Shown: positions 9,256 to 18,233, counted from the stretch's first letter. The stretch: DNA of 64,000 nucleotides from Sorangium cellulosum So0157-2 (GCF_000418325.1 NC_021658.1:6834001-6898000); one strand, 5' to 3'. Notes: generated by a model from the sequence alone, not told the origin. Numbers and translations: made by a program.

Positions 9256-10575
9256 TCACCCCTTCAGGGCGTTGACCGGGAACGACGTCGCGTATGTCTC
9301 GGGGTCCTTGGGATCGAACGTCACGCCGTCGAACAGCGTCTCGGGCTGGTCACTCTGGCCGCCGTGCGCGACCCCGAGCTCCTTCATCGCCTCCTCGTAG
9401 AGGTCCGGGCGCATGACCTGCTTGACGACGCCCTCGTAGTCCGGCCTCCCCTCCACCATGCCCCAGCGCCGGAACTGGCTGAGCCACCAGAGCGCGTACT
9501 TCGGCTGCGGGTAGTTGCAGCCCCGGTCGCTGAAGATCATGTAGTCCTTGTCCTCTTTCCTGCGGCCGTCGCCGTAGTCGTACTGCCCCTTCAGCCGGCC
9601 GAGGATGAGCTCCGGAGGGCAGTTGATGTACGTGGGCCTCGACACGATGTCCGCCTGCTCGGGGCGGTTGTCGAGCTTGTCGAGCCAGACGCTCGCCTCG
9701 TGGAGGGCCTTGAGCACCGCCTTCACCGTCTTCGGGTTCTTGTCGGCGAACTCCGCGGTGAACGCGCACACCTTCTCGGGGTGGTCCTTCCAGAGCTCCT
9801 GCGTGGTGACGGCGGTGTATCCGATCTGGTCGGCGATGGCCCTGGCGCCCCACGGCTCGCCGACGCAGAACCCGTCCATCTTCCCCACCTTCATGTTGGC
9901 GACCATCTGCGCGGGCGGGATGGTCACGAGCGCGACGTCCTTGTCCGGGTGGACGCCGCCCGCGCCGAGGAAATAACGGGTCCACATGGCGTGCGTCCCC
10001 GGCGGGAACGTCATGGCGAAGGTCATGGGCGCGCCCTTCGCCTTCGCCTCCTCGACGAACGGCCGGAGCGCCTTGGGATCCCCGGCCACCTTGCCCCTGA
10101 GGTCGCTCTTCATCGTGATCGCCTGGCCGTTGCGGTTGAGCAGCCACGGGATGATCATGGGCTTCTTCGGCGACCCGAGGAGCCCCATCGTCGAGGCGAG
10201 CGGCATGCCGAAGAGCATGTGCGTCGCCTGGAGGTCCCCGTTCGACAGCGAGTCGCGGATCGCCGCCCAGCTCGCGCCCTTCACGATGGTCGAGTTGATG
10301 CCGTATCTCTTGAAGAACCCCTTCTCGTGGGCGATCACGAGCGGCGAGCAGTCGGTCAGCGCGATGATGCCGAAGCGCAGATCCGACACCTCCGGCTTGT
10401 CGGCGGTCGCGACGAGCGGGGCGGCGTTCGCGGCCGGCGGCCCCGGCTCGTCGGAGCGCGAGCCGCAGGCGGGGAGGAGCGCCGCCCCCCCGAGCCCGAG
10501 GGCGCCGCCGAGGAAGCGCCGGCGGCGGAGGGGCGTCTCGCTCGGTTCCTCACGCGAAGCTTCTCGTCTCTTCAT
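9256..10575 (-). CDS. Nitrate/sulfonate-type substrate-binding lipoprotein (NrtA/CmpA family), Tat-like signal
   Basis: The binding component of the importer, first gene of the operon. The N-terminus carries a twin-arginine run (RRRRFLGG), a hydrophobic stretch and a lipobox LPAC, so it is probably exported folded through Tat and lipid-anchored. The mature sequence follows the NrtA/CmpA pattern: RFGIIALTDCSPLVIAHEKG, then ATHMLFGMPLAS, a DGFCVGEPWGARA segment and a Cys/Tyr-rich C-terminal part. At 439 residues it matches the long NrtA form and not the shorter SsuA/TauA proteins. AAAGGA precedes the ATG. The ligand is probably nitrate, nitrite or bicarbonate by family, but nothing in the window confirms it. 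Confidence 0.9.
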   Translation of the reverse strand: MKRREASREEPSETPLRRRRFLGGALGLGGAALLPACGSRSDEPGPPAANAAPLVATADKPEVSDLRFGIIALTDCSPLVIAHEKGFFKRYGINSTIVKGASWAAIRDSLSNGDLQATHMLFGMPLASTMGLLGSPKKPMIIPWLLNRNGQAITMKSDLRGKVAGDPKALRPFVEEAKAKGAPMTFAMTFPPGTHAMWTRYFLGAGGVHPDKDVALVTIPPAQMVANMKVGKMDGFCVGEPWGARAIADQIGYTAVTTQELWKDHPEKVCAFTAEFADKNPKTVKAVLKALHEASVWLDKLDNRPEQADIVSRPTYINCPPELILGRLKGQYDYGDGRRKEDKDYMIFSDRGCNYPQPKYALWWLSQFRRWGMVEGRPDYEGVVKQVMRPDLYEEAMKELGVAHGGQSDQPETLFDGVTFDPKDPETYATSFPVNALKG

Positions 10576-11336
10576 TCCATCGTCCTTTGCTGGGAATGAC
10601 CGCGGAGCCGCGGGCGCGCGGAGCGGCGCGCGCCCGCCGGTCGGGGTGGAACGGACGGTTGCGCTCCGGAGGCGCCGTCCGTGAAAATCGCCTGCTGGTT
10701 CGAGGGTGAGCCAGGCCAGCTCCCGCAGCGGAGCGACGGCGTGAGATCGATCTCGCCGCGGGCGTGCGCCCGGATGGGGTCGACCCTACATGGGCCCATG
10801 ATGCGCTAAGGACGATGCATGGGTGCGTGTTTCATTCAAGTTTCTGTGGGATATTTTTTCTGCATTCGAGTCGTACATGCGATTTCGGGGCGGCGGCGAG
10901 CCGGCGCCAGGACGGAACGCCCTCGCTGGGCCGGCGGTCGACGATCGTCGACGACCGATTGGCTGTCTTCGCGTCTCTGGCGTTCTTGGCTTCTCGGCGG
11001 TTCGTCTTCTTTTCTTCCGAGATCCTTTGCAGAGGTCATGGCCGCGTCCCGAGCGACGAGGGACAGGCGGCGTCCGCGCTCGGTCCCGCGGCTCCTGCGG
11101 GTCGAGCGGCTCCGGCCGGCGCCGCGCCGGGGCCGGCCGGCCGAGCGGGCCGCCGCGGCGCGGGCGCCGGCGGCCTTCGCGGGCCTCTGCCCCGCGCCGG
11201 GCTCGCGCGCGCTCTCGGGCGGCCGGCCGATCGGTGCGCGGCTTGCCAGGCCGAAGGTGAGACGGTAGCGTCCGCGCCGCGCGGCGCATCGCCATGCAGG
11301 GCGTGACGGCATGATGCGGTAGGGAGAGGAAGGGAG
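10576..11336. other. Divergent intergenic region between ABC importer and fibrinogen-like gene
   Basis: This 761-base stretch separates two divergent genes. Most of it is GC-rich with open frames on both strands that look like Arg/Ala-rich noise. A clear AT-rich island at about 10815-10885 (it contains GGGATATTTTTTCTGCATTC) stands out and is the best place for promoters of either gene, though I could not fit a clean -35/-10 pair. I see no RNA gene. Confidence 0.45.
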
Positions 11337-12203
11337 ATGACGAGCGGGTCCGCTACATGGGTGTGGGCGGCGGCGTGCCTCATGGCCTGCGGATGCACGG
11401 CCGTGGCCGGGCTCGACAAGCCGTTTCACCTGGTGGACGGCGGTGGCGCGGGCGGGGAGAGCTCCGGCGGAGGCGGCGGGGCCGGCGGCGGACCCGCCGT
11501 GGGGTGCGAGGACGAGGTGAGCGAAGGGTGCGTCTACGCGCGCTGCGGCGCCGTCCCGGCCAGCGCGCCGGGCGGCGTCTACACGCTCGACCCCGACGGC
11601 TCCGGCCCGCAGGAGCAGTTTCAGGCCTACTGCGGTGAGTCGACCGACGGCGACAGGTGGGCGCTCGTTTACAACAGCGTCGGCGCGGCGGACGGCGCCA
11701 CGCTCGCGTTCTGGAAGATCCTGTATGCCGACCGGCTCAGCGCCAAGGGGGAGCCGTCGATCGCCGGCAACCATTACCAGCCTTCCCTGTACGTCGCTGG
11801 ACGGGAATACCGCGACGAGATCGAGGACATCGCCGGGACGGTCGCCGAGGTCATGCGCGCGACGGCCGACGGGATCGACACCGCGGACATGCACCTCCTC
11901 ACGCCGATCCGCGTCTCCGGGGAGGAGGAGCTCTTTACGTGGCAGTTCGCCACCGGGTGGTCGTCGCCGGACTTCGACGCGGACACCAAGGGCGACGGCA
12001 ACTGCGCGAGCTCCTACGTGGGGGTCACGCAGCACTACGGACACTGCTTCGTCTACAACCTCGGCGCGGACGACGACGCGCCGATCGAGGACGAGGGCTG
12101 GGGGCCGCACGTGAGGACCCTGAGCGCGACGTCGTTCGGGCTCTCGGACGACGGCAGCCCCTACACGCGGGTGAAGCGGATCTCGCGCTGGGCCCGCTGG
12201 TGA
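11337..12203 (+). CDS. Lipoprotein with fibrinogen-like C-terminal domain
   Basis: A secreted protein of 288 residues. It has a short signal (AAACLMACGCTAVAG) with a lipobox-like Cys, a Gly-rich stalk (GGAGGESSGGGGGAGGG), then a domain resembling fibrinogen-related folds: GGVYTLDPDG, a Cys at the usual YCD position and WALVYNS. The canonical YCDM is degenerate here (YCGE). The C-terminal half matches 60384-61397 segment by segment (EYRDEIEDI, GWSSPDFD, VTQHYGHC, GWGPH, YTRVKR.SRW). The ATG follows GGAAGGGAG closely. In eukaryotes such folds bind glycans or proteins; a surface recognition role is inferred. The gene converges on the P450 gene with 15 bases between them. Confidence 0.75.
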   Translation: MTSGSATWVWAAACLMACGCTAVAGLDKPFHLVDGGGAGGESSGGGGGAGGGPAVGCEDEVSEGCVYARCGAVPASAPGGVYTLDPDGSGPQEQFQAYCGESTDGDRWALVYNSVGAADGATLAFWKILYADRLSAKGEPSIAGNHYQPSLYVAGREYRDEIEDIAGTVAEVMRATADGIDTADMHLLTPIRVSGEEELFTWQFATGWSSPDFDADTKGDGNCASSYVGVTQHYGHCFVYNLGADDDAPIEDEGWGPHVRTLSATSFGLSDDGSPYTRVKRISRWARW

Positions 12204-12218
12204 GCGCGCCCGGCGCGC

Positions 12219-13409
12219 TCAGGCCGGGTGCGCCACGACGGGCAGCGACGTCACCCCGCGCATGGAGAGGGCGCGCCGCCACTCCGGCGGCCCGGCCGGG
12301 GAGAGGCGGCGGACGCGCGGCAAGAGCGCCGTGAACAGGAGGCGGGCCTCGAGGCGCGCGAGCGGCGCGCCCAGGCAGAAGTGGATGCCGTGCCCGAACG
12401 GCAGGTGCGTGACCCCGCGCCGGTCGATGTCGAAGCGGTGCGCGTCCGGGAAGTGCGCCTCGTCCCGGCAGGCGGAGCCGATCATCGCGAGCACCTTCGC
12501 GCCCTTCGGGAGGCGCACGCCGCCGATCTCGGTGTCGGCCATGACGAGCCGGTACACCGATCGCACCGGCGGCTCGTACCGCAGGACCTCGTCGATGAAC
12601 CTCGGGATCAGCGCCGGATCCGCGCGCAGGCGATCGAGCACCTCCGGGTGCGCGATGAGCTGGAGCGCGCTGTGGTTCAGGAGGTGCACCGTGGTCTCCA
12701 GGCCGCCGACGAGGAGCAGGAAGAGGAAGCTCATCAGCTCGGCGTCGGTGAGCGACTGGCCGTCCACCTGGGCGCGGAGGAGGTCCGTCACCATGTCGTC
12801 GGCGGGCTCGCGGCGGCGGCTGGCCAGCACCTCGGTCAGGTACTGCTCCGCCTCGCGCACGGTGGTGCGGATCTCCTCCATGCGCGCGGTCATGTCCGGC
12901 GTGACCGGGCTGATGCTGGTGAGGTCGTCGGTCCAGCGCTTGAAGCGCGCGTGGAGGGAGGGATCGAGGCCGAGGAGCTCGCCGATGACGCTCGCGGGGA
13001 GCGGCATGGCGAGCGACTCGACCCAGTCGACCGGCTGGCCGAGCGGCAAGCGCGCCGCGATGTCCTCGGCGAACGCGCGCACGCGCGCCTCCAGGCGGGC
13101 CATGGCCGCGGGCGTGAAGGCGCGGTTCACCAGCGACCGCAGGCGGCCGTGCGCCGGCGGATCCAGGACGAGCATGGAGTCGCCGAACGGGTTGTGCCCG
13201 AGCCACGCGGGCTTTGTGGCGGCGCGGAACCCCTCGGACGAGAACACCGCGGTGTCCTTGAGGACGGCGACGACGTCGTCGTGGCGGGTCACCGCCCAGA
13301 AGCCGCCCGGATCGACCTGGCACACGGGGGCGTCGCGCCGCAGCTCGGCGTAGGTGGGGTACGGGTCGGCGAGCATCGCGGGGGACATCAGGTTCAGCCG
13401 TTCGCTCAT
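12219..13409 (-). CDS. Cytochrome P450
   Basis: A soluble bacterial P450 of 396 residues. The heme-ligand motif FGHGIHFCLG is complete, with the Cys near residue 345. The I-helix carries GGLETT in place of the more common AGxDT, and the K-helix ExxR is EVLR. Start 13409 (MSERLNLM) is preferred to 13451 because the first ordinary P450 segment (DPYPTYAELRRDAP) follows at once and GGAGG lies about ten bases upstream. No ferredoxin or reductase is adjacent, so electrons come from elsewhere. It lies 78 bases downstream of an alpha/beta hydrolase gene on the same strand and may be cotranscribed with it. The substrate is unknown; macrocycle, fatty acid and terpene hydroxylation are all common in this family. 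Confidence 0.93.
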   Translation of the reverse strand: MSERLNLMSPAMLADPYPTYAELRRDAPVCQVDPGGFWAVTRHDDVVAVLKDTAVFSSEGFRAATKPAWLGHNPFGDSMLVLDPPAHGRLRSLVNRAFTPAAMARLEARVRAFAEDIAARLPLGQPVDWVESLAMPLPASVIGELLGLDPSLHARFKRWTDDLTSISPVTPDMTARMEEIRTTVREAEQYLTEVLASRRREPADDMVTDLLRAQVDGQSLTDAELMSFLFLLLVGGLETTVHLLNHSALQLIAHPEVLDRLRADPALIPRFIDEVLRYEPPVRSVYRLVMADTEIGGVRLPKGAKVLAMIGSACRDEAHFPDAHRFDIDRRGVTHLPFGHGIHFCLGAPLARLEARLLFTALLPRVRRLSPAGPPEWRRALSMRGVTSLPVVAHPA

Positions 13410-13487
13410 GGATCGAGGACCTCCCGGGCGGGTCAGGGATGGAGCGGGCATGGTCGCCCGACGCGAGGGCGCGCCGCAAGGCGCCGA

Positions 13488-14354
13488 TCAGCGCTCCTGG
13501 AGGAAGCCCATGACCGCGGCGCAGAACGCCGGCGCGTCCTCCTCGGGCCACAGGTGGGTGGCCCCGCGGACCACCAGGTGCTGCCCGGGGATGCAGCGGG
13601 CCGCCGCGCGGGAGACCACGCCGAACGTGGGCCGCGACAGCTCGCCATGGGCGACGGTCACCGGCACCTTCAGGCCCGCCAGCTGCCCGCACGTGATGGC
13701 TGGCGGCTGCGGCTGCGAGAGGAGGAGCGGCATGGTCCGCGCGTTGTCGAGGTTGATGGCCTGTCGCTCCGCGGGCTGAGCGTCGAAGTACCCCTGGCGC
13801 TGGCCCGACCCGTCGAGCAGGAGCCTCAAGGCCTCCCGGCTGTCGCCGCGCTGCACCGCCCCGAAGACGGGGCCGAACATGGCGTTCTGGTCGTCCCCCA
13901 GCGCCCGCAGCTCGGCGGGATCGGTGACGTACGAGGGGACCCCAGGCTCGTAGATGAAAGCGCTCCTCAGCAGCTCGGGGTGGCTCAGCGCCGCGGTCAA
14001 GGCCACGTGACCGGCGTAGGACCACGCGACCAGGTGGACGGGCCCCGCGTCGAGGCCGCGGAGGAACGCGGCCAGATCGTCCGCGTGCGTCTGCACGCCG
14101 AACGGGGGCCAGCTCGGGTCCCACGCGCCGGTCCCGAAATAGCGCTGGCTGTAAGCGATGGCCCGGTACCGCTGGCCCACGATGGCGCGGTGACGGTCCC
14201 ACATCCGATGATCCGAGGCCGCCCCGTGCAAGAACACCACCGGAGCGCCCTGCCCCTGCTCTGCATAGGCGAGGCGGGCGCCGTTCACCTCCATGAACCG
14301 AGGTGCGTCGGCGCCGTCCGAGATGCCATGTTCCGACAGAGATGCTGATTCCAT
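13488..14354 (-). CDS. Alpha/beta-hydrolase
   Basis: An alpha/beta-hydrolase fold enzyme of about 288 residues. The oxyanion-hole segment is VVFLHGAASDHRMW, the nucleophile elbow is VAWSYAGHVAL (Ser in AWSYAG, a small-residue variant of GxSxG), and the catalytic His is in RGATHLWPEED. These support an esterase, epoxide-hydrolase-like or lactonase activity; the exact reaction is not readable. Start is uncertain: ATG at 14354 is given, but a GTG at 14384 is in frame and neither has a clear ribosome site. The region upstream is divergent from the beta-propeller cytochrome gene. The P450 gene follows 78 bases downstream, so the two may work on the same small molecule; this is inference from position only. 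Confidence 0.85.
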   Translation of the reverse strand: MESASLSEHGISDGADAPRFMEVNGARLAYAEQGQGAPVVFLHGAASDHRMWDRHRAIVGQRYRAIAYSQRYFGTGAWDPSWPPFGVQTHADDLAAFLRGLDAGPVHLVAWSYAGHVALTAALSHPELLRSAFIYEPGVPSYVTDPAELRALGDDQNAMFGPVFGAVQRGDSREALRLLLDGSGQRQGYFDAQPAERQAINLDNARTMPLLLSQPQPPAITCGQLAGLKVPVTVAHGELSRPTFGVVSRAAARCIPGQHLVVRGATHLWPEEDAPAFCAAVMGFLQER

Positions 14355-14592
14355 ACCAGGCGGCGATAGCTCGCTCGAGCTCACGGATCAAACGCCGCGT
14401 GGAGATCGTCGGCCGCGGCGCTCGAGCGCTTCACGTCGCTCCTCCGGGCTGGGCGGGGCGTCCCCGGCGCGCTGGGGGATGGAGAAGCGGCGCGCGCTCG
14501 ATGCCGCGCATCGGCCCCGCGCCGGCGTGCCGCGGCGCGCCGCCGGGCCGTTGACCCGGGACGCGAGGGCGGGCGAAGATCCGGCGATCCCT

Positions 14593-16713
14593 TTGCGCCG
14601 CCCAGCGACACGCTCTCTCGCCGCACTCCTCGCGCTCGCAGCGAGCGCCTGTTCCCGCGGCCCCGCCCCCGGCGCGGACGCGGGCGCTGCCCCGGCCGGC
14701 AGCGCGGGCGCCCCGATCGGCAGCGCGGGCGCGCCGGTCGATCCACCGGCGCCGCCCGGCGCCGCGCCCGTGCGCGCGCCGGTCCGCGAGGGGGGCGCCC
14801 TCGCCCGCGCGGCGCGCGAGGACGCGCTCTATGTGGCCGACGAGGATCACGGCGTCGTCCGCGTCGTGCCGCTGCCGCTCGATCCCGCGCGCCCCGGCGC
14901 AGGCGTGCCCGCGCCGGGGCGGCCCGCGCAGGTGCTCGCGCTCGGCGGGCGCGAGGCGCGCGTGCTCGCCACGGTCCGCGACCCGGGGCTCCTGCTCATC
15001 TTCCGGCCGGACGCGTCGGCCGGTCTCGTCGAGGTCGGCCGCGTCCCGCTGCCCGCCGACGCGTGGGGCATCGCGGTCACGCCGGACGAGAAGACCGCGT
15101 TCGTGACGTCGGCGTGGACGCACAAGGTCTCGGCCGTGGACCTCGAGGCCGGGAGGGCGAGGTGGACGGTCGACGTGGCGCGCGAGCCGCGGGGCGTCGC
15201 CGTGCTGCCCGACGGCAGCGCCGCGTACGTGAGCCACCTCGTCGGCGCGGATCTCACGCGGATCGACGACCTCGGCGGGGCGCCGAGGGTCCGGCGCGTC
15301 GCCTTGCCCGCGTCGCCGCTGCGCGCCCCGTCGGGCGAGCGGCTCGCGGCGTCGCTGGGCTATGCGCTGGCGCTCTCCGAGGACGGGCGGCGGCTGTTCG
15401 CGGCGCGGCACGCGCTCGGCGCCATGGGCCACGCCGCGTGGTTTGGCGCGGCGACCGTGGACGTGCTGCTCACCGGCCGGGACGAGCCGCTCGCCCCGCC
15501 GCACCACGGCAACCTGCCGGTGCTCCGGTCGGCGTTCGCCGAGCAGGTGATCACGCCGGAGAGCGTCATCACCCTGCCGGGCGCGAGCGTCACGCCCGTC
15601 ACCCAGCCGCGCGCCGCGGTCTACCGCAAGCGCGCGCGCACGCTGCTCGTCGCGGGCGAGGGCGACGACCTCGTGCTCGAGGTGGACGCGACCGCCGTGG
15701 ATCCGACGCTCGCGATCGTGAAGAGCTACCCGGTCGGCGGGCGCTACGACCCGCACATCCGCGTGGCCGGCGCGTGCGGCGCGCCGACCGGCCTCGCGCT
15801 GTCCGCGGACGAGGCGACGGCGTGGGTGTTCTGCCGCTCGACCGGCGACGTGGCGGCGCTCCGGCTGCACGATCCGGCGGCGGGCGCGGTCGCGGGCGCG
15901 GCGGCGGAGGGGCCGGCGGCGCTCGTGCACCTCGCCGACGATCCGCTCGGGCCCGAGGTCGCGAAGGGGCGCCGGCTCTTCTACAACGCGCTCGACGGCA
16001 CGGTGAGCGGCAATCTCGGCTGCGCGGGGTGCCACCCCGACGGGCGCGACGACGGGTACGTGTGGCGCGAGGCGACCTTCAGCACGGCCGACGGCGAGCA
16101 CGCGAACTTCGTCGGCCGGCCGGAGAACATCCCGGAGGTCGCGAAGAGGAAAGGGTTTCCGCGGCGCACCCCGATGCTCGCCGGCAACGTCGGCGCGGCC
16201 GGGCCGTACGGCTGGCACGGCGAGAGCGAGGATCTCGTCGGCAGGCTCCAGACGGGCATGGGGCTGCACCGCTGGGGCGGGCTGCCGATCGACCACACGC
16301 AGGCCGGCCTCGCGGCCAGGGCCACGTACCTCGCGATGTTCCTCCGCCGGGGCCTGGTGACGCCGCCGCGCGGCGAGGGGGCGCCCGACGAGCGGGCGAA
16401 GCGCGGCCGGGAGATCTTCCACAGCGACGAGGCGAAGTGCTCGCGCTGCCACGTGCCCGCGAGCGATTACACCGATCGCACGGCGTACCCGATGCCGAAG
16501 CGGCCGCCGCTGCCGGGTTACGACGAGGATCCGCGCCCCGAGTACAAGACGCCGTCGCTGCGCTTCGTGGGCGGGCGGCCGCCCTACCTTCACGACGGGC
16601 GGGCCGGCACGCTGGCGGAGCTGATCGAGCAGAACGCCGACTGGATGGGCAAGACCAGCCACCTGTCGCCCGAGGATCGGGCGGCGCTCGTGGCGTTCCT
16701 GGAGACGCTATGA
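14593..16713 (+). CDS. Lipoprotein with YVTN-type beta-propeller and two c-type heme motifs
   Basis: An exported protein of about 706 residues. The TTG start chosen gives LRRPATRSLAALLALAASAC, a compact lipoprotein signal; ATG at 14479 is an in-frame alternative that adds 38 Arg/Ala-rich residues. The middle has beta-propeller repeats (WGIAVTPDEKTAFVTSAW, PRGVAVLPDGSAAYVSHL, GLALSADEATAWVFC). The C-terminal part has two heme c attachment sites, CAGCH and CSRCH, as in di-heme peroxidase/MauG-like modules. It is likely periplasmic or outer-surface redox, but the partner is unknown. Its stop overlaps the ATG of the next gene (ATGA), so the following small secreted protein is translationally coupled. 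Confidence 0.82.
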   Translation: MRRPATRSLAALLALAASACSRGPAPGADAGAAPAGSAGAPIGSAGAPVDPPAPPGAAPVRAPVREGGALARAAREDALYVADEDHGVVRVVPLPLDPARPGAGVPAPGRPAQVLALGGREARVLATVRDPGLLLIFRPDASAGLVEVGRVPLPADAWGIAVTPDEKTAFVTSAWTHKVSAVDLEAGRARWTVDVAREPRGVAVLPDGSAAYVSHLVGADLTRIDDLGGAPRVRRVALPASPLRAPSGERLAASLGYALALSEDGRRLFAARHALGAMGHAAWFGAATVDVLLTGRDEPLAPPHHGNLPVLRSAFAEQVITPESVITLPGASVTPVTQPRAAVYRKRARTLLVAGEGDDLVLEVDATAVDPTLAIVKSYPVGGRYDPHIRVAGACGAPTGLALSADEATAWVFCRSTGDVAALRLHDPAAGAVAGAAAEGPAALVHLADDPLGPEVAKGRRLFYNALDGTVSGNLGCAGCHPDGRDDGYVWREATFSTADGEHANFVGRPENIPEVAKRKGFPRRTPMLAGNVGAAGPYGWHGESEDLVGRLQTGMGLHRWGGLPIDHTQAGLAARATYLAMFLRRGLVTPPRGEGAPDERAKRGREIFHSDEAKCSRCHVPASDYTDRTAYPMPKRPPLPGYDEDPRPEYKTPSLRFVGGRPPYLHDGRAGTLAELIEQNADWMGKTSHLSPEDRAALVAFLETL

Positions 16714-17258
16714 GGCTGCGCGTCGCGTGGATCGCCTGGATGGCCGCCGGCGTGGCCGGCGTCCTGGCCGCGGCGGCCGGCGCCTCCGGCGCGCAGCAGG
16801 ACGGCGCGCGCTCGGCCGCGGCGACCGACGCCGGCGAGGAGCGGCCCCTCGACGCCGAGCCGTTCCCCGCCGAGCCGTCGAAGCAGCCCACGGCCGCCGA
16901 GTGGAAGGCCGCGCCGCGCGTCCGCCTCTCCCGCACCGGCCCCGCGGCCGCGGGCTGCCGCGCCTACCGGACGAGGGAGTGGCTGCGCATCCGCTGCCCC
17001 GAGCTCACCGTCTCGGCCATCGCGCTGCTCGGCGGGAAGACCGAGGGCGTGGCCTTCTGGATCGATCCGCCCCGCGGCGGCAGCGAGCTCCCCCGCGGCG
17101 GCGAGGTGATGTTCCCGATCCGCCGCGGCGATCGGCGCGTGATCCAGATCCTGACCTTCGGCCCCGGCTACGACGGGCCGTTCACCTTGTTGCCGGCGAT
17201 CGTCGTCCAGGAGCAATGGCTCGACGACGAGCCGGCGCCGACCGTGACCGCCTCCTGA
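16710..17258 (+). CDS. Small secreted protein of unknown function, coupled to the di-heme propeller
   Basis: A 182-residue protein that I do not recognise. It begins MRLRVAWIAWMAAGVAG with a clear Sec-type signal and a probable cleavage near GASGAQQ. The mature part has two Cys (AAGCRAYRT and RIRCPEL) that could form one disulfide, followed by a beta-rich segment (SAIALLGGKTEGVAFWIDPP). The ATG overlaps the upstream stop by four bases and GGAG lies eight bases upstream, so it is coupled to the cytochrome/propeller gene. Six bases separate it from the SUMF1-like gene. A periplasmic partner of the propeller protein is a reasonable guess and no more. Confidence 0.8.
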   Translation: MRLRVAWIAWMAAGVAGVLAAAAGASGAQQDGARSAAATDAGEERPLDAEPFPAEPSKQPTAAEWKAAPRVRLSRTGPAAAGCRAYRTREWLRIRCPELTVSAIALLGGKTEGVAFWIDPPRGGSELPRGGEVMFPIRRGDRRVIQILTFGPGYDGPFTLLPAIVVQEQWLDDEPAPTVTAS

Positions 17259-17264
17259 GACACC

Positions 17265-18233
17265 ATGCGATCCCACAGCACGCCCCTCGTCCTCTCCGCG
17301 CTGTTCTTCCCTGCCGTCGCGTGCGGCGTCCTCGCCGCCGCGTGCGGCGCCTCCCCGGCCGCGCCCCCGCCCGACGGGCCTTCGCCCGCCGCGCAGGTGG
17401 CGCCGGCGAGCGCCTCCGGCGGCGCGGCGACCGCCCCGGCGTCGCCCCAACCCGGGTCCGATGCGGCGCCGGCCGGCGCCGGCGCGACCGCCGCGCAGGT
17501 CGGCGGCGAGACGGCCGCTGCGCAGGCCGGCAGCGGGCAGGCCTCCGCCCCGGCGGCGCCCCCCTCGGACGGATGCCCGGACGGCATGGCCCGCGTCCCA
17601 GGAGGCAGCTTCGTGATGGGCCCGCTGAAGGTGAAGGCCACCGTGGCGGACCTTTGCATGGACAGGACCGAGGTGACCGCCGAGGCCTACGCCGCGTGCG
17701 TCAAGGCGGGGAAGTGCACGGATACGTTGGCGAATTGCGCCAAGGAGGCGTCGACGTACGGCGTCGCCGGGAAGGAGAAGCAGCCGATGGTCTGCGTCGA
17801 CTTCGCGCAGGCCGAGGCCTACTGCGCGGCCCAGGGCAAGCGGCTGCCGCGCGACGACGAGTGGGAGTGGGCGGCCCGCGGCGGCGAGGAGGCGCGGCCG
17901 TACCCGTGGGGCGGCGAGGCCCCGAAGGATCAGCTCTGCTGGTCCGGCGGCGGCACCGTGCGCAAGACGGCGTGCGACGTGGGGAGCTTCCCCGCCGGCG
18001 CCAGCCCCGAGGGCATCCAGGACCTGGCCGGCAACGTCTTCGAGTGGACGACGAGCGCCAACGACGGCAAGGGCAAGATGCGCGTCGCCCGCGGCGGCAG
18101 CTGGCGCGACGGCATCCCGCCGCTCGTCAGGACGGCGCGGCCCGGCGGCTTCGAGGCGACCTACCGCTGCGGGTTCCTCGGCATCCGCTGCGTCGTCGAG
18201 CCGGCGGCGCAGGCGGCCCAGCCGGCCCAGTAG
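17265..18233 (+). CDS. SUMF1/FGE-domain lipoprotein without the formylglycine catalytic cysteines
   Basis: A lipoprotein (hydrophobic start then LAAACG) of 322 residues with an Ala/Pro-rich stalk to about residue 100 and then a complete SUMF1 fold: MARVPGGSFVMGP, CMDRTEVTAEAYAACV, LPRDDEWEWAARGG, DLAGNVFEWT and RVARGGSWRD. In true formylglycine-generating enzymes the segment after GGS carries the redox Cys pair; here it reads GGSWRDGIPPLVRTARPGG with no Cys, so sulfatase activation is unlikely. Proteins of this type are often structural or ligand-binding modules. It is the last gene of a three-gene unit with the di-heme propeller, and it converges on the Rpn-like gene. Confidence 0.85.
   Translation: MRSHSTPLVLSALFFPAVACGVLAAACGASPAAPPPDGPSPAAQVAPASASGGAATAPASPQPGSDAAPAGAGATAAQVGGETAAAQAGSGQASAPAAPPSDGCPDGMARVPGGSFVMGPLKVKATVADLCMDRTEVTAEAYAACVKAGKCTDTLANCAKEASTYGVAGKEKQPMVCVDFAQAEAYCAAQGKRLPRDDEWEWAARGGEEARPYPWGGEAPKDQLCWSGGGTVRKTACDVGSFPAGASPEGIQDLAGNVFEWTTSANDGKGKMRVARGGSWRDGIPPLVRTARPGGFEATYRCGFLGIRCVVEPAAQAAQPAQ

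Noticed and set aside
10690..10720. GGTTCGAG resembling a tRNA T-loop
   Set aside because: No acceptor or anticodon stem can be built around it.
10764..11306. Open frames in the gap before the first fibrinogen-like gene
   Set aside because: All three forward frames and one reverse are open at once, low-complexity and without a ribosome site or family match.
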